From Burkholderia cepacia (GTDB taxonomy: Bacteria; Pseudomonadota; Gammaproteobacteria; Burkholderiales; Burkholderiaceae): a stretch of DNA of 64,000 nt. The notes beneath the pieces are model-generated. The model had not been told where the DNA came from and searched no databases. It saw only the letters and a list, made by a program, of their open reading frames with translations. A program made the translations under genes and the position numbers. Positions 18,361 through 26,278 of the stretch are shown piece after piece. Position 1 is the first letter of the stretch. Each line of letters starts with the position of its first letter. The stretch is taken from assembly GCF_001039005.1 (NCBI RefSeq), contig NZ_LDWR01000011.1, positions 248,001 to 312,000 on the forward strand, in the 5' to 3' direction.

Positions 18361-18651
18361 TCAGACGAGCTTCAACAGCACGCGGATTTCGGAACGTTCG
18401 ATCCAGTCCGCGGCCGCTTCGCGATACGCGAGAATGTGCGCGGAACGCGCATGGGCGGCAAGCGCCTCCTCGCTCTCCCAGCGCTCGACGAATACGAACC
18501 GCGCGGGCTCCTTCAGGTCCCGATGCAGGTCGTACTGCAATGCCCCCGCTTCGTTGCGGGTCGGCTCGACGATCCCTTCGAGCATGGTGCGCAGTTTTTC
18601 CTCGGCGCCCGGCTTCGCCACGATCAGCGCCACGACTGCAATTTCCGCCAT
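18361..18651 (-). CDS. Antibiotic biosynthesis monooxygenase (ABM)-fold protein, putative quinol monooxygenase
   Basis: A 96-residue dimeric alpha+beta barrel protein. ABM-family features are VVALIVAKPGAEEKLRTML, NEAGALQYDLHRDLKEPARFVFVERW and the closing SEIRVLLKLV. The start at 18651 (MAEIAVVAL) is set by AAGAAGGAG seven bases upstream; an upstream ATG at 18699 lacks such a site. Substrate is unknown; YgiN-like quinol oxidation is a guess from the family. Confidence 0.88.
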   Translation of the reverse strand: MAEIAVVALIVAKPGAEEKLRTMLEGIVEPTRNEAGALQYDLHRDLKEPARFVFVERWESEEALAAHARSAHILAYREAAADWIERSEIRVLLKLV

Positions 18652-18732
18652 TCCCGACTCCTTCTTTGAGAAAAGTCCGAGAATACGCGAATCACGCATC
18701 GGCCGCGCCGATGCGCCGCTGCACGACGGCCC

Positions 18733-18766
18733 AAAAAAATAGCCCGCGCTTCAGAGAAGCGCGGGC
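18733..18766 (-). terminator. Intrinsic terminator on the minus strand
   Basis: The perfect 10-bp stem GCCCGCGCTT/AAGCGCGGGC, read on the minus strand, is followed by TATTTTTTT. A second hairpin (CCGTCGCC/GGCGACGG, 18771-18797) lies just upstream. It would end the transcript carrying the 18833-18988 ORF. Confidence 0.8.
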
Positions 18767-18832
18767 GAAACCGTCGCCCTACGAGGATAGGCGACGGGGC
18801 CATCGAGATCCGCACGCTGGCGCGGATCGTCA

Positions 18833-18988
18833 TCAGTTGCACCGGCGCTTGTCGCGCCGGCATTTGAAGACGTCGGTACCGTTGATCTGGCGCTCGCGGC
18901 GCACACCCGGTACCTGACGCCATCCTCCCTGCTCTAACGATTCCAACATATAAAGCAGGTTGCGTGCCAGGCATCGCACGCCGATCAC
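18833..18988 (-). CDS. Possible unannotated 51-residue small protein
   Basis: An open frame too short for usual thresholds lies between two minus-strand terminators (19125-19154 and 18733-18766), so it needs its own transcript. It would start at GTG 18988 or 18979 (or ATG 18949, 38 residues). It reads VRCLARNLLYMLESLEQ, then GGWRQVPGVRRERQINGTD and [12 protein letters not shown]: an amphipathic helix followed by a basic tail with two Cys. No strong ribosome binding site is seen. A weak promoter (TTGGCG, 19 bases, TATAAA) lies near 18995-19025. Coding status is uncertain. Confidence 0.35.
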   Translation of the reverse strand: MIGVRCLARNLLYMLESLEQGGWRQVPGVRRERQINGTDVFKCRRDKRRCN

Positions 18989-19124
18989 GCCATTGATTTA
19001 TAAGGACAATTTCTTCACCCACGCCAATGTGACGCGTGCTCTGCCGCCGTAACGCGCGGATGTTACGTAACGTCACGAGGAGGGACCGAACCTCTCGCAC
19101 ACGTGCGCGCCGGCGAGCGACCAT

Positions 19125-19154
19125 GAAAAAAGCCCGCCAAATGGCGGGCTTTTC
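19125..19154 (-). terminator. Intrinsic terminator after bamC
   Basis: The 9-bp stem AGCCCGCCA/TGGCGGGCT, read on the minus strand, is followed by TTTTTTC, about 24 bases past the bamC stop. Confidence 0.85.
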
Positions 19155-19177
19155 GCAGGTGCGGAGAAGCGTCGAGA

Positions 19178-20389
19178 TCAGCGGAGCTGATTCACGAGCA
19201 GCCCCATGATCTGGCGAGCCGCTGACGACGTGTCGGGCGCTCCCGAATCGTCGACGACCGCGACGCGCGTCTGGTCGCCCGTGAGCGCCTTCACGTTGAC
19301 GCGGTACTGCTTCGCCTGCTTTTCCTTCTTGCCGTGGAACAGCTGGCTCCAGAAGCCCTGCTCGGCCGAGGTCAGATCCTTCGGATCGACGTAGCGCACG
19401 AAATACAGGCCCTTCGAGCGATCGCGATCGTCGACCGTGAAGTTCGCGCGATCGAGCGCGAGACCGACGTGCAGCCACGACCGGTCGTACGGCTCGCCCA
19501 GCGTGACCTCGGACGGCACGGCAGCCGCATCGGCTGCATCGTTGCCCTGCGCCGACGTGCGCGACACGTTCTGCGCGGCAATCGCGGCGGCGGCCTTCGA
19601 CGATGCGTCGTCCTCGGCCTTCTTTTCCTTCGGCACAACGTTGTCCTTGATGTTCGCAATCGGCGGCTCGCCGTTTTTCGCGCGCTGCTCGTTCTGTGCG
19701 AGTACCGCCATCAGCCGCTTCAGGTACTCGGTCTCGAGCGCCGGATCGTTCGGCTTCGGTTCCCACTTGCTCGAATCGTTGTTCGAGCCCGTGATCGCCT
19801 CGCGCATCCCCTTCTGGCTGATGAACACGTAGGTGCCGCCGTTCGGCGCCGAATCGAGACGCGTGCGGTACTTGTTGCGCTCGGCCGTCACGTACGAGTT
19901 GCCCATTGCCTTCGAGATCACACTGCGGATCAGGCCGTCGTTGATCTGCGGATGGGTTTCGTTCCAGTCGGTTTCCATCACGCCCTTGTCGCGCTGGTCG
20001 ACGACGAGCAGGAAGCCCTGCTCCTGCCAGAAACGGCGGACCTGCGGCCAGACGGCGGCCGGCTGCTTGCCGTCGATCACGAGCCAGCTCTCGGTGCCGT
20101 CGCGCTGGATATGCATGCCGGTCACGGCCGGAGCGACGGTGTCCAGGGCGGGCGCCGCCTTCTGGACCTGCTGAAGCGCAGACAGGGAAGTCGCGCCGCC
20201 CTGGGGCGGCAGCGAACGCTGATCGGCCGTCTCGTCGAGCATGTTGGGCGGCACTGCGAGCGACGCTTCTTTCGATTTCGAATCGCTCTTGTAGTCCACT
20301 TTCGTGGGCGACGACGTACCGCAACCGGCAACGAGCGCGCCGGTGGCGAGCACTGCAGCGAACCGCATGGTAAGACGAAGATCAGTCAT
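19178..20389 (-). CDS. bamC: Outer membrane protein assembly factor BamC (lipoprotein)
   Basis: Lipoprotein subunit of the BAM complex that inserts beta-barrel proteins in the outer membrane. A 403-residue protein begins at ATG 20389, with a lipoprotein signal ending in LVAGC (Cys near residue 19). A disordered N-terminal stretch precedes two BamC helix-grip domains ([21 protein letters not shown] and, near the C-terminus, [18 protein letters not shown]). GGAAGAGGA upstream favours this start over ATG 20437. No dapA gene lies next to it here; tRNA-Pro is its upstream neighbour. Confidence 0.92.
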   Translation of the reverse strand: MTDLRLTMRFAAVLATGALVAGCGTSSPTKVDYKSDSKSKEASLAVPPNMLDETADQRSLPPQGGATSLSALQQVQKAAPALDTVAPAVTGMHIQRDGTESWLVIDGKQPAAVWPQVRRFWQEQGFLLVVDQRDKGVMETDWNETHPQINDGLIRSVISKAMGNSYVTAERNKYRTRLDSAPNGGTYVFISQKGMREAITGSNNDSSKWEPKPNDPALETEYLKRLMAVLAQNEQRAKNGEPPIANIKDNVVPKEKKAEDDASSKAAAAIAAQNVSRTSAQGNDAADAAAVPSEVTLGEPYDRSWLHVGLALDRANFTVDDRDRSKGLYFVRYVDPKDLTSAEQGFWSQLFHGKKEKQAKQYRVNVKALTGDQTRVAVVDDSGAPDTSSAARQIMGLLVNQLR

Positions 20390-20488
20390 GTTCGGGGAAT
20401 CCTCTTCCGCTAAATCACGGCGCTTTCCGTGGATCAACCTTGGATTTTACCGGGGCCGCGCCGCGATGTGCAAAAAAGCGACCGGCAA

Positions 20489-20523
20489 GAAAAAACCCGC
20501 GTCAGCCTAAGCCGACGCGGGTT
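20489..20523 (-). terminator. Intrinsic terminator after tRNA-Pro
   Basis: The stem AACCCGCGTC/GACGCGGGTT with an inner GGCTTAGGCT extension, read on the minus strand, is followed by TTTTTTC, a few bases past the tRNA 3' end. Confidence 0.85.
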
Positions 20524-20529
20524 CTTGTC

Positions 20530-20606
<77 letters not shown>

Positions 20607-20766
20607 AAAGAAGAAAAGTATAACAGACACTTTTCCTATTTAGAATCGGGTCGCATGCATTTTGTGAATGTTCTTGTGAAATTTTTTGGCGTGACGGCAC
20701 CGATACGGGCGCAGACGCCCCTGCCGGCACGACCTGCGCCCCGACTGCACGGCTTGCGCCTCGTGC

Positions 20767-21480
20767 TCACCGATTGCGCGCGACGCAGATGACCGTCAGG
20801 CCGGCAACGCGGTTGAAGCGGAACATCGGCAACTCGATACGACAGATCATCTTGAGCAAGCCGTTGACGAGCGGATGGTGGCGGCGCAATTGCGACGCCG
20901 GCTCGCGCGGATGCGGGCGCGCCCGCTCGCCCAGCCGCAATGCCGCCGCAAGCGGGAACGTGAGACCGAAGTAGTAGGCGCCGCGCTCGACGTCGAGCCC
21001 TGCACGACGAACCACATCCTCGAGACCGCCGAGCGTATAGCGGCGCTTGTGCTCGAGAAAATCGTCATGCCCGCTCCAGAGGAACTGGAACGCGGGAACC
21101 GTGATCAGGAACCGGCTGCCCGGAGGCGCCCCCGCCACATACTGCGACAGCAGCCCGACGTCGTCGTCGACATGCTCGAGCACGTCCATCAACAAAACGA
21201 GATCGGCATCGAATCGTTCGACGGACCGCCGGAAATGGATGGGCTTGCCGGCCGCCTCGCCATCGGTATCGTCGGCGTAGCTCGTATCGACACACCACGC
21301 TTCCGTCGCCTGCGTGCGCTCGAGCAAATGCTTCGAGAAAAAGCCGGAGCCGGCACCAACGTCGAGTATCCGGTTCGCGCCCGACGCGCCGAGGAACCGG
21401 CGGATCGCGCTCGCCTTCGACGCGTAGTACCAGTGATCGCCCACCCCCGCACCCAATACGTCGACTTCCTTCAGATCCAT
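20767..21480 (-). CDS. Class I SAM-dependent methyltransferase
   Basis: A 237-residue Rossmann-fold methyltransferase. Motif I is RILDVGAGSGFFSKHLL (near residue 38); LVLLMDVLEHVDDDVGLL is the motif IV/post-I region of the UbiE/Coq5-like superfamily. The segment FLEHKRRYTLGGLEDVVRRAGLDV resembles methyltransferases of glycan or lipid pathways, often found with glycosyltransferases. No such partner lies nearby, so the substrate is unknown. The gene appears monocistronic. Confidence 0.88.
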   Translation of the reverse strand: MDLKEVDVLGAGVGDHWYYASKASAIRRFLGASGANRILDVGAGSGFFSKHLLERTQATEAWCVDTSYADDTDGEAAGKPIHFRRSVERFDADLVLLMDVLEHVDDDVGLLSQYVAGAPPGSRFLITVPAFQFLWSGHDDFLEHKRRYTLGGLEDVVRRAGLDVERGAYYFGLTFPLAAALRLGERARPHPREPASQLRRHHPLVNGLLKMICRIELPMFRFNRVAGLTVICVARNR

Positions 21481-21813
21481 GGCGCTTCCCCGTGATGGCT
21501 ACCGTGCTTTGTTCGATCCAGCCACTGATGCCGATCTTACTCGCCGCCGCCGCCGATCGTAACCGTCAACGATGCACGGCCCGCGACAGCAACCCGCATT
21601 CGTCCCTAATCGAAAGGGACGATGGCCGCTTCGCCACAGATCGCTACCGTGCGGTTACCCGGCGCGACATCCACGCGCACGGCGAACCGTCCGACTGCAT
21701 GCCGATCGATCCGGCCCGCCCCGGCTTTGCCGCGTCGCGCGCGATACAGGGAGCGGCTTCGGTCACCACCGCGGTCGCGACTTCTTGTAATCGTCTTCGA
21801 CAAAGGGCATTGA
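21481..21813. other. 333-bp divergent intergenic region
   Basis: No gene is supported. A small hairpin CGTCCC/GGGACG (21601-21621) is present. Promoters of the methyltransferase and the phosphatase must lie here, but no convincing -35/-10 pair was found. CAAAGGG before 21814 may be the phosphatase ribosome binding site. Confidence 0.35.
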
Positions 21814-22692
21814 ATGCATCAGAAAAACGAAATCTCCCGTCGAGATTTTCTCCGGCTAAGCGCCGGCACGATCGGCGTGGCACTGGGGAGCACGTCGCTT
21901 TTGTCCGCATGCGGCGGCGACTCGATTTCGGTCGCGCCTGTCACGACGCCACGGCTGAGTTCGGCTTCGAACTTTCGCGACACGGCCGGACCGGACGGAA
22001 CCGGCTATGTGACGACCAGCGGCGCGACGATGAAGAAAGGCCTGATCTATCGGTCGTCCGCGCTCGCGTTATCCGCCGCCGACGTCGCCACCGTCGGCAC
22101 ACTGGGCATCAAGCAGGTCTGCGACCTGCGCACGCCCGCCGAGATCAAGACGCAGCCGGATGTGCTGCTGGCCGGCGCCACCTGGCAAAACCTCAATGTG
22201 CTCGGCGCCGCCAGCATCGACCCGATTCCGACCACGGGTGCAACCGCGACGGCGTTCATGCTGAGCATGTACCGGGCGTTCGTGACGTCGGACACCGCAC
22301 ATGCAAGCTATCACGCGCTATTCACCGGCTTCGCCGGCGTCGGCGAAAACCTGATTTTCCACTGCACGGCCGGGAAGGATCGCACCGGCTGGGCGACCGC
22401 CATCCTGCACACGATCCTCGGCATCCCTCAGCAAACGATTCTCGCCGACTACCTGCTGACCAACGTCTATAGCGCATCCGAAATCGCCGCCTCTGTTGCC
22501 CAGGCTCAAAAGGCCGGGGGGCAAAATGCGGCGGACATGATGACCGCGCTGCAAGGCGCTCACACCGACTATCTGCAGGCGGCATTCGACCAGGTCACGG
22601 CGTCGTACGGCTCGATGACGTCGTACATCGACAACGGCCTGCAACTCGACCAGGCAACGCTGAGCGCCATCCGGCAGCGCATGCTGGTCTGA
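21814..22692 (+). CDS. Exported tyrosine/serine protein phosphatase (Y_phosphatase3-like), Tat-type lipoprotein signal
   Basis: A 292-residue phosphatase with a twin-arginine motif (SRRDFLRLSAG) and a lipobox-like SLLSAC near residue 33, so it is probably exported folded and lipid-anchored. The domain begins at SASNFRDTAG, as in fungal-type Tyr_phosphatase3 proteins, and carries the CX5R loop HCTAGKDRTGWA with nucleophile Cys184 and Arg190. The Lys in the P-loop is typical of enzymes that may also accept phosphoinositides. The gene is monocistronic. Substrate is unknown. Confidence 0.87.
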   Translation: MHQKNEISRRDFLRLSAGTIGVALGSTSLLSACGGDSISVAPVTTPRLSSASNFRDTAGPDGTGYVTTSGATMKKGLIYRSSALALSAADVATVGTLGIKQVCDLRTPAEIKTQPDVLLAGATWQNLNVLGAASIDPIPTTGATATAFMLSMYRAFVTSDTAHASYHALFTGFAGVGENLIFHCTAGKDRTGWATAILHTILGIPQQTILADYLLTNVYSASEIAASVAQAQKAGGQNAADMMTALQGAHTDYLQAAFDQVTASYGSMTSYIDNGLQLDQATLSAIRQRMLV

Positions 22693-23040
22693 CCCGGCCC
22701 GCGGGCGACCCCGACGGGGCCGGATCGCACGCGGCGTTCGACCGCACCGGCCGGCGCATCGCTAATCCGGTGAAACCCGCTCCGGTCAAGGCTGGCGGCG
22801 GGTTTGTCCGGTCGTCTCAAAACACGCCAGCCGACGGTCCGCACCAACCAAACGACCGTTTGATCCGGTCGCCCGGCCAGCCCGAATCCATTGTCCCGCA
22901 GCGCGCCGGCTCGCCGCGCCCGCGCGCCCGTTGTTTGGTAACGCCGCTCTAGCGCGCTATGACACACTGCACGGCATCGACGCTCGCGCCGCGCGTTGGC
23001 GCGCACCGCCGTCGATCACGACAAGACATGGAGACAGACG
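22693..23040. other. 348-bp intergenic region
   Basis: An imperfect hairpin with 8-bp outer arms AAACCCGC/GCGGGTTT (22773-22805) may terminate the phosphatase transcript, though no T-run follows. GGAGA before 23041 is the ribosome binding site of the next gene. No further gene or RNA is seen. Confidence 0.35.
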
Positions 23041-25251
23041 ATGCGGAATGCGGTCCGGCGCGGCCATCGCTCGCCTTTGGCAATTTTCGACTGGATTTCC
23101 GGCCCGCAACGCGCGGCCGCCCCGGTCAGGCACAAGACAACCCGCGTGTTCGGCTGCGGCGCGCTTGCACTCGCGCTGCTCTGCGCCGGCTGTGCGGAAT
23201 CGTCCGCGCAACGCGACGGCAACCCGCCGGTCGCGTCGACGAAGATCGAACGCACCAAGGCCCAACGCCTCGCCCGCGAGCAGCAGATCGCGCGCACTGT
23301 ACCGTCGCTCGCGTCGATCAGCCTCACGCAACCGCGCCCGTTTTCGCTGCGCGACTCGGGCCAGAACGGCGCGATGACGTTCCTGCGTGACGTCGATTTC
23401 CGCATCGTCAACAACCTCGGTTTCTTCATCCACCAGCTGTCGGCCACGCTCGTGCCGACACAGGCCGGTGCGCCGATCGTGTTCGACGATCCGACCAGCT
23501 TCCAGATCGACGTGCACGAAGGCACGGTCACGCTCGACAATGCGAAGCTGACCGCCCTCTTCAACACCTATATCTTCGGCTACCGCAACGCGCCGCTACG
23601 CAACCTCTCGGTATCGGCCGGCGACGGCGTGATCCATCTGCAAGGCGAAATGCAGCGCGATGGCTGGGTGCCGTTCTCGCTGACCGGCACGCTCGCGATC
23701 CGCGACGGCAGCCAGCTCGTGTTCCACCCGACCGGCGTGCGCGTGTCGGGGATCAACGCACAGCCCGTGATGCGCGCGGCCAACGTGAAGATGGCCGACC
23801 TGCTGAAGGTCCAGACGCCGATCGCGCGGCTCGCCGGCGACGATCTCGTGATGTCGGTCGACAAGCTGATGCCGCCGCCGCGCCTGAAGCTCACGATCAC
23901 CGCGCTGCGCGTGACGCCGGCCGGCCTCGACCTGACGCTCGACGACGGCACGCATGCCAGCTTCGCGATGCCCGCGAACGCGCCGCAGCAGGCGATGGTC
24001 ATTCGCGGCGGCGACGTGAAGTTCATGCGCTCGATGCCGATGAACGCGGACATCCTGATCGGTCCGGTCGATCCGGCGAAGCGCGACCAGACTTTCGTGT
24101 TCGACCTGTATCACTATCGCGACCAGGTCTCGGCCGGCTACTTCAATTTCGACGAAAGCGGTGCGATGGCAATCCGGATGCCGCCGTACACGGGCCCGGC
24201 CAGCGGCGCACTGCTCGGCAACGCAGCCGCGCGCCTGAACGACAGCTTCCTCGCCGCGCAGCAGAATGCGCTGCGCGACGTGCGCCAGCACTGGGAAGCG
24301 TACGCGCTCGCGGCGGACACCGTGCGACCCGGCATGCAGAAGGTCGCGATGCGGCGCTCGTCGACCACGCCGTTCGACGAACGCCACGTGTCGAACCGCA
24401 ACCCGACGATCCATCTGCGCAACGTCGACTTCAACCTGTCCGGCGATATCGGCTTCCATGTCGAGGATCTCGACGTGGAACTCGTGTCGAAGCGACCCGG
24501 CGAACCCGTCGATCTCGACGATCCGAACCAGTACGACATCCGCATTCTCGGCGGCACGGTCGTCGAGTCGTGGAAGGCGATGTCCGCGCTCTTCAACAAC
24601 TACCTGCTCGACTACTCGCCGCGCTCACTGAACGACCTGCAACTGAGCGCGGACGGCCAGAACCTGCGTGTCCAGGGTGGCATCAAGCTGTGGAATCACG
24701 TGCCGGGCGTCTGGCTGCCGACCGACATGAAGGGTTCGCTGACCGTGCTCGACGACCGCCACCTCGCGTTCAAGCCGGCCCAGGTGTCGGTGCTCGGCAT
24801 TCCGCAGGCGAAGCTGCTGCGCTCGCTCGGCATCGAGCTCGCTTCGCTGACGCCGCTGCAGCGGCGCGGCGCGGAACTGCGCGGCGACACGCTCGTGCTC
24901 GACCAATACACGGTGTTCCCGCCGCCCGTGCTGAACGGCAAGCTCGGACAAGCAACGGTCGAGCGTGACGGGCTGCGCCTCACGTTTCGGCGCGCGGCGG
25001 GCGCGCCCGCGCCGAAGCGGCCGCAGATCGACGCGCCGAGCTACATGTGGATGGAAGGCGGCGACATGAAGATGTTCAACGTGCTCGAACTGAACGTGCG
25101 CGCGCTGATCCGGAATTCGGCCGAGGCCGGCCCGATGCGTTTCGACCTGTACGGCTACCGCAGCCAGGTCGCGCAGGGCTCGGTGCGGATGCTGCCGGAC
25201 GGCACGCTGGTCGTCGACATGGGACAGAAGAATCCGCTCGCGACGCGCTGA
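23041..25251 (+). CDS. Large lipoprotein made of two tandem repeats, function unknown
   Basis: A 736-residue protein with a long basic n-region and a lipobox (LCAGC, Cys51), so an exported lipoprotein. Residues about 115-400 and 457-736 are tandem copies: FLRDVDF/HLRNVDF, FDDPTSFQIDV/LDDPNQYDIRI, LTALFNTYIFGY/MSALFNNYLLDY, SLTGTLAI/DMKGSLTV and GGDVKF...FDLYHYRDQV/GGDMKM...FDLYGYRSQV. The beta-rich pattern recalls lipid-binding barrel folds, but I cannot name a family. ATG 23041 is preferred for its GGAGA site. Monocistronic, ending at a bidirectional terminator. Confidence 0.82.
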   Translation: MRNAVRRGHRSPLAIFDWISGPQRAAAPVRHKTTRVFGCGALALALLCAGCAESSAQRDGNPPVASTKIERTKAQRLAREQQIARTVPSLASISLTQPRPFSLRDSGQNGAMTFLRDVDFRIVNNLGFFIHQLSATLVPTQAGAPIVFDDPTSFQIDVHEGTVTLDNAKLTALFNTYIFGYRNAPLRNLSVSAGDGVIHLQGEMQRDGWVPFSLTGTLAIRDGSQLVFHPTGVRVSGINAQPVMRAANVKMADLLKVQTPIARLAGDDLVMSVDKLMPPPRLKLTITALRVTPAGLDLTLDDGTHASFAMPANAPQQAMVIRGGDVKFMRSMPMNADILIGPVDPAKRDQTFVFDLYHYRDQVSAGYFNFDESGAMAIRMPPYTGPASGALLGNAAARLNDSFLAAQQNALRDVRQHWEAYALAADTVRPGMQKVAMRRSSTTPFDERHVSNRNPTIHLRNVDFNLSGDIGFHVEDLDVELVSKRPGEPVDLDDPNQYDIRILGGTVVESWKAMSALFNNYLLDYSPRSLNDLQLSADGQNLRVQGGIKLWNHVPGVWLPTDMKGSLTVLDDRHLAFKPAQVSVLGIPQAKLLRSLGIELASLTPLQRRGAELRGDTLVLDQYTVFPPPVLNGKLGQATVERDGLRLTFRRAAGAPAPKRPQIDAPSYMWMEGGDMKMFNVLELNVRALIRNSAEAGPMRFDLYGYRSQVAQGSVRMLPDGTLVVDMGQKNPLATR

Positions 25252-25272
25252 TGCGCATGCGCGACACGCATG

Positions 25273-25308
25273 AAAAAAGCCCGGTGGCGCTTCGCCAACC
25301 GGGCTTTT
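25273..25308. terminator. Bidirectional intrinsic terminator between the lipoprotein and MerR genes
   Basis: The outer stem AGCCCGGT(T/G)/AACCGGGCT, with a GGCG-CTTC-GCC inner part, is flanked by an A-run and a T-run. It serves both convergent genes. Confidence 0.82.
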
Positions 25309-25339
25309 CATTTCATGATTCGGGCTTCGTTCTTCGCGC

Positions 25340-25756
25340 TCAGCCGTGCTTCAGTCCGTCGATCACGTCGAGCAGTGCCTGCCGCAACGCAATGACATCG
25401 ACAGTGGTGCCCGGCTTGCCCGGCACCCGCGTATCGGCGACCTGAACGTCCTGCTCGACGGGTGCTGCCGCCGCGGCGCGCTCGCCGCCCGGCGAATCGA
25501 GCCGGTTGCGCGCGCCGTTGATCGTGAACCCCTGCTCGTACAGCAACTCGCGAATCCGCCGGATCAGCAGCACCTCGTGATGCTGGTAATAGCGACGATT
25601 GCCGCGCCGCTTCACCGGCCGCAACTGAGTGAATTCCTGTTCCCAATATCGCAGTACATGCGGCTTGACCCCGCACAGTTCGCTGACTTCACCGATCGTG
25701 AAGTAGCGCTTCGCGGGAATCGGAGGCAAGACGACTTTCTCAACCGTAGTGGTCAT
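25340..25756 (-). CDS. MerR-family transcriptional regulator
   Basis: A 138-residue regulator with the MerR winged helix near the N-terminus (YFTIGEVSELCGVKPHVLRYWEQEF) and the following RRYYQHHEVLLIRRIRELLYEQGF. The short Ala-rich C-terminal region lacks metal-binding Cys residues. It is the gene commonly found downstream of ihfA in proteobacteria (YcgE/MlrA-like position). Target genes are unknown. Confidence 0.92.
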   Translation of the reverse strand: MTTTVEKVVLPPIPAKRYFTIGEVSELCGVKPHVLRYWEQEFTQLRPVKRRGNRRYYQHHEVLLIRRIRELLYEQGFTINGARNRLDSPGGERAAAAAPVEQDVQVADTRVPGKPGTTVDVIALRQALLDVIDGLKHG

Positions 25757-25818
25757 CGTCGGTTAACCGTCGGTAAAGGGTGCGCGGCGGCCGCGCGGAG
25801 ACGTCGGCGCGCGGCGTG

Positions 25819-26214
25819 TTACTCCGTGCCGTTTTCGACCAGCGCCTTCAGCTTCTGGCTCGCGTGGAAGGTTACCACCCGGCGTGCCGCGATCGGAATA
25901 GCCTCGCCCGTCTTCGGATTGCGGCCCGGGCGTTGCGGCTTGTCGCGCAGCTGAAAATTGCCGAACCCCGACAGCTTGACGCTTTCGCCGTTTTCGAGCG
26001 CGTCGCGGATGACTTCGAAAAACGCCTCGACCATGTCCTTCGCTTCACGCTTGTTCAGCCCGACGCTGTCGAACAGCAGCTCCGCCAGTTCCGCCTTCGT
26101 CAGCGTGGGCGTCTCGGTGGACGCCGGCGCCGAAGCGTCGCGGTTCATGGCGCTGCGTTGCGCCGTCAGGAGGGCTTCGAATTCACTCGAGGTCATGTCG
26201 TTCATATCTGCCAT
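25819..26214 (-). CDS. ihfA: Integration host factor alpha subunit, N-terminally extended
   Basis: DNA-bending HU/IHF protein that pairs with IhfB in recombination, replication and promoter architecture. The core runs from [20 protein letters not shown] through [14 protein letters not shown] to [14 protein letters not shown], the beta-arm region containing the DNA-intercalating Pro. The N-terminus carries about 40 extra residues ([19 protein letters not shown]) relative to the 99-residue E. coli protein. Start is uncertain among 26214, 26205 and 26196; a terminator ahead of it rules out the longer frame from 26298. Confidence 0.92.
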   Translation of the reverse strand: MADMNDMTSSEFEALLTAQRSAMNRDASAPASTETPTLTKAELAELLFDSVGLNKREAKDMVEAFFEVIRDALENGESVKLSGFGNFQLRDKPQRPGRNPKTGEAIPIAARRVVTFHASQKLKALVENGTE

Positions 26215-26244
26215 ACAGCGCGTTAAATCAAAACTTACGATGGG

Positions 26245-26270
26245 GAAAAAGCCGCCCGCGAACGGGCGGA
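26245..26270 (-). terminator. Intrinsic terminator between pheT and ihfA
   Basis: On the minus strand, just past the pheT stop, the stem CCGCCCG/CGGGCGG with a TTCG loop is followed by GCTTTTTC. ihfA would need readthrough or its own promoter. Confidence 0.72.
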
Positions 26271-26278
26271 CCCTCTCC

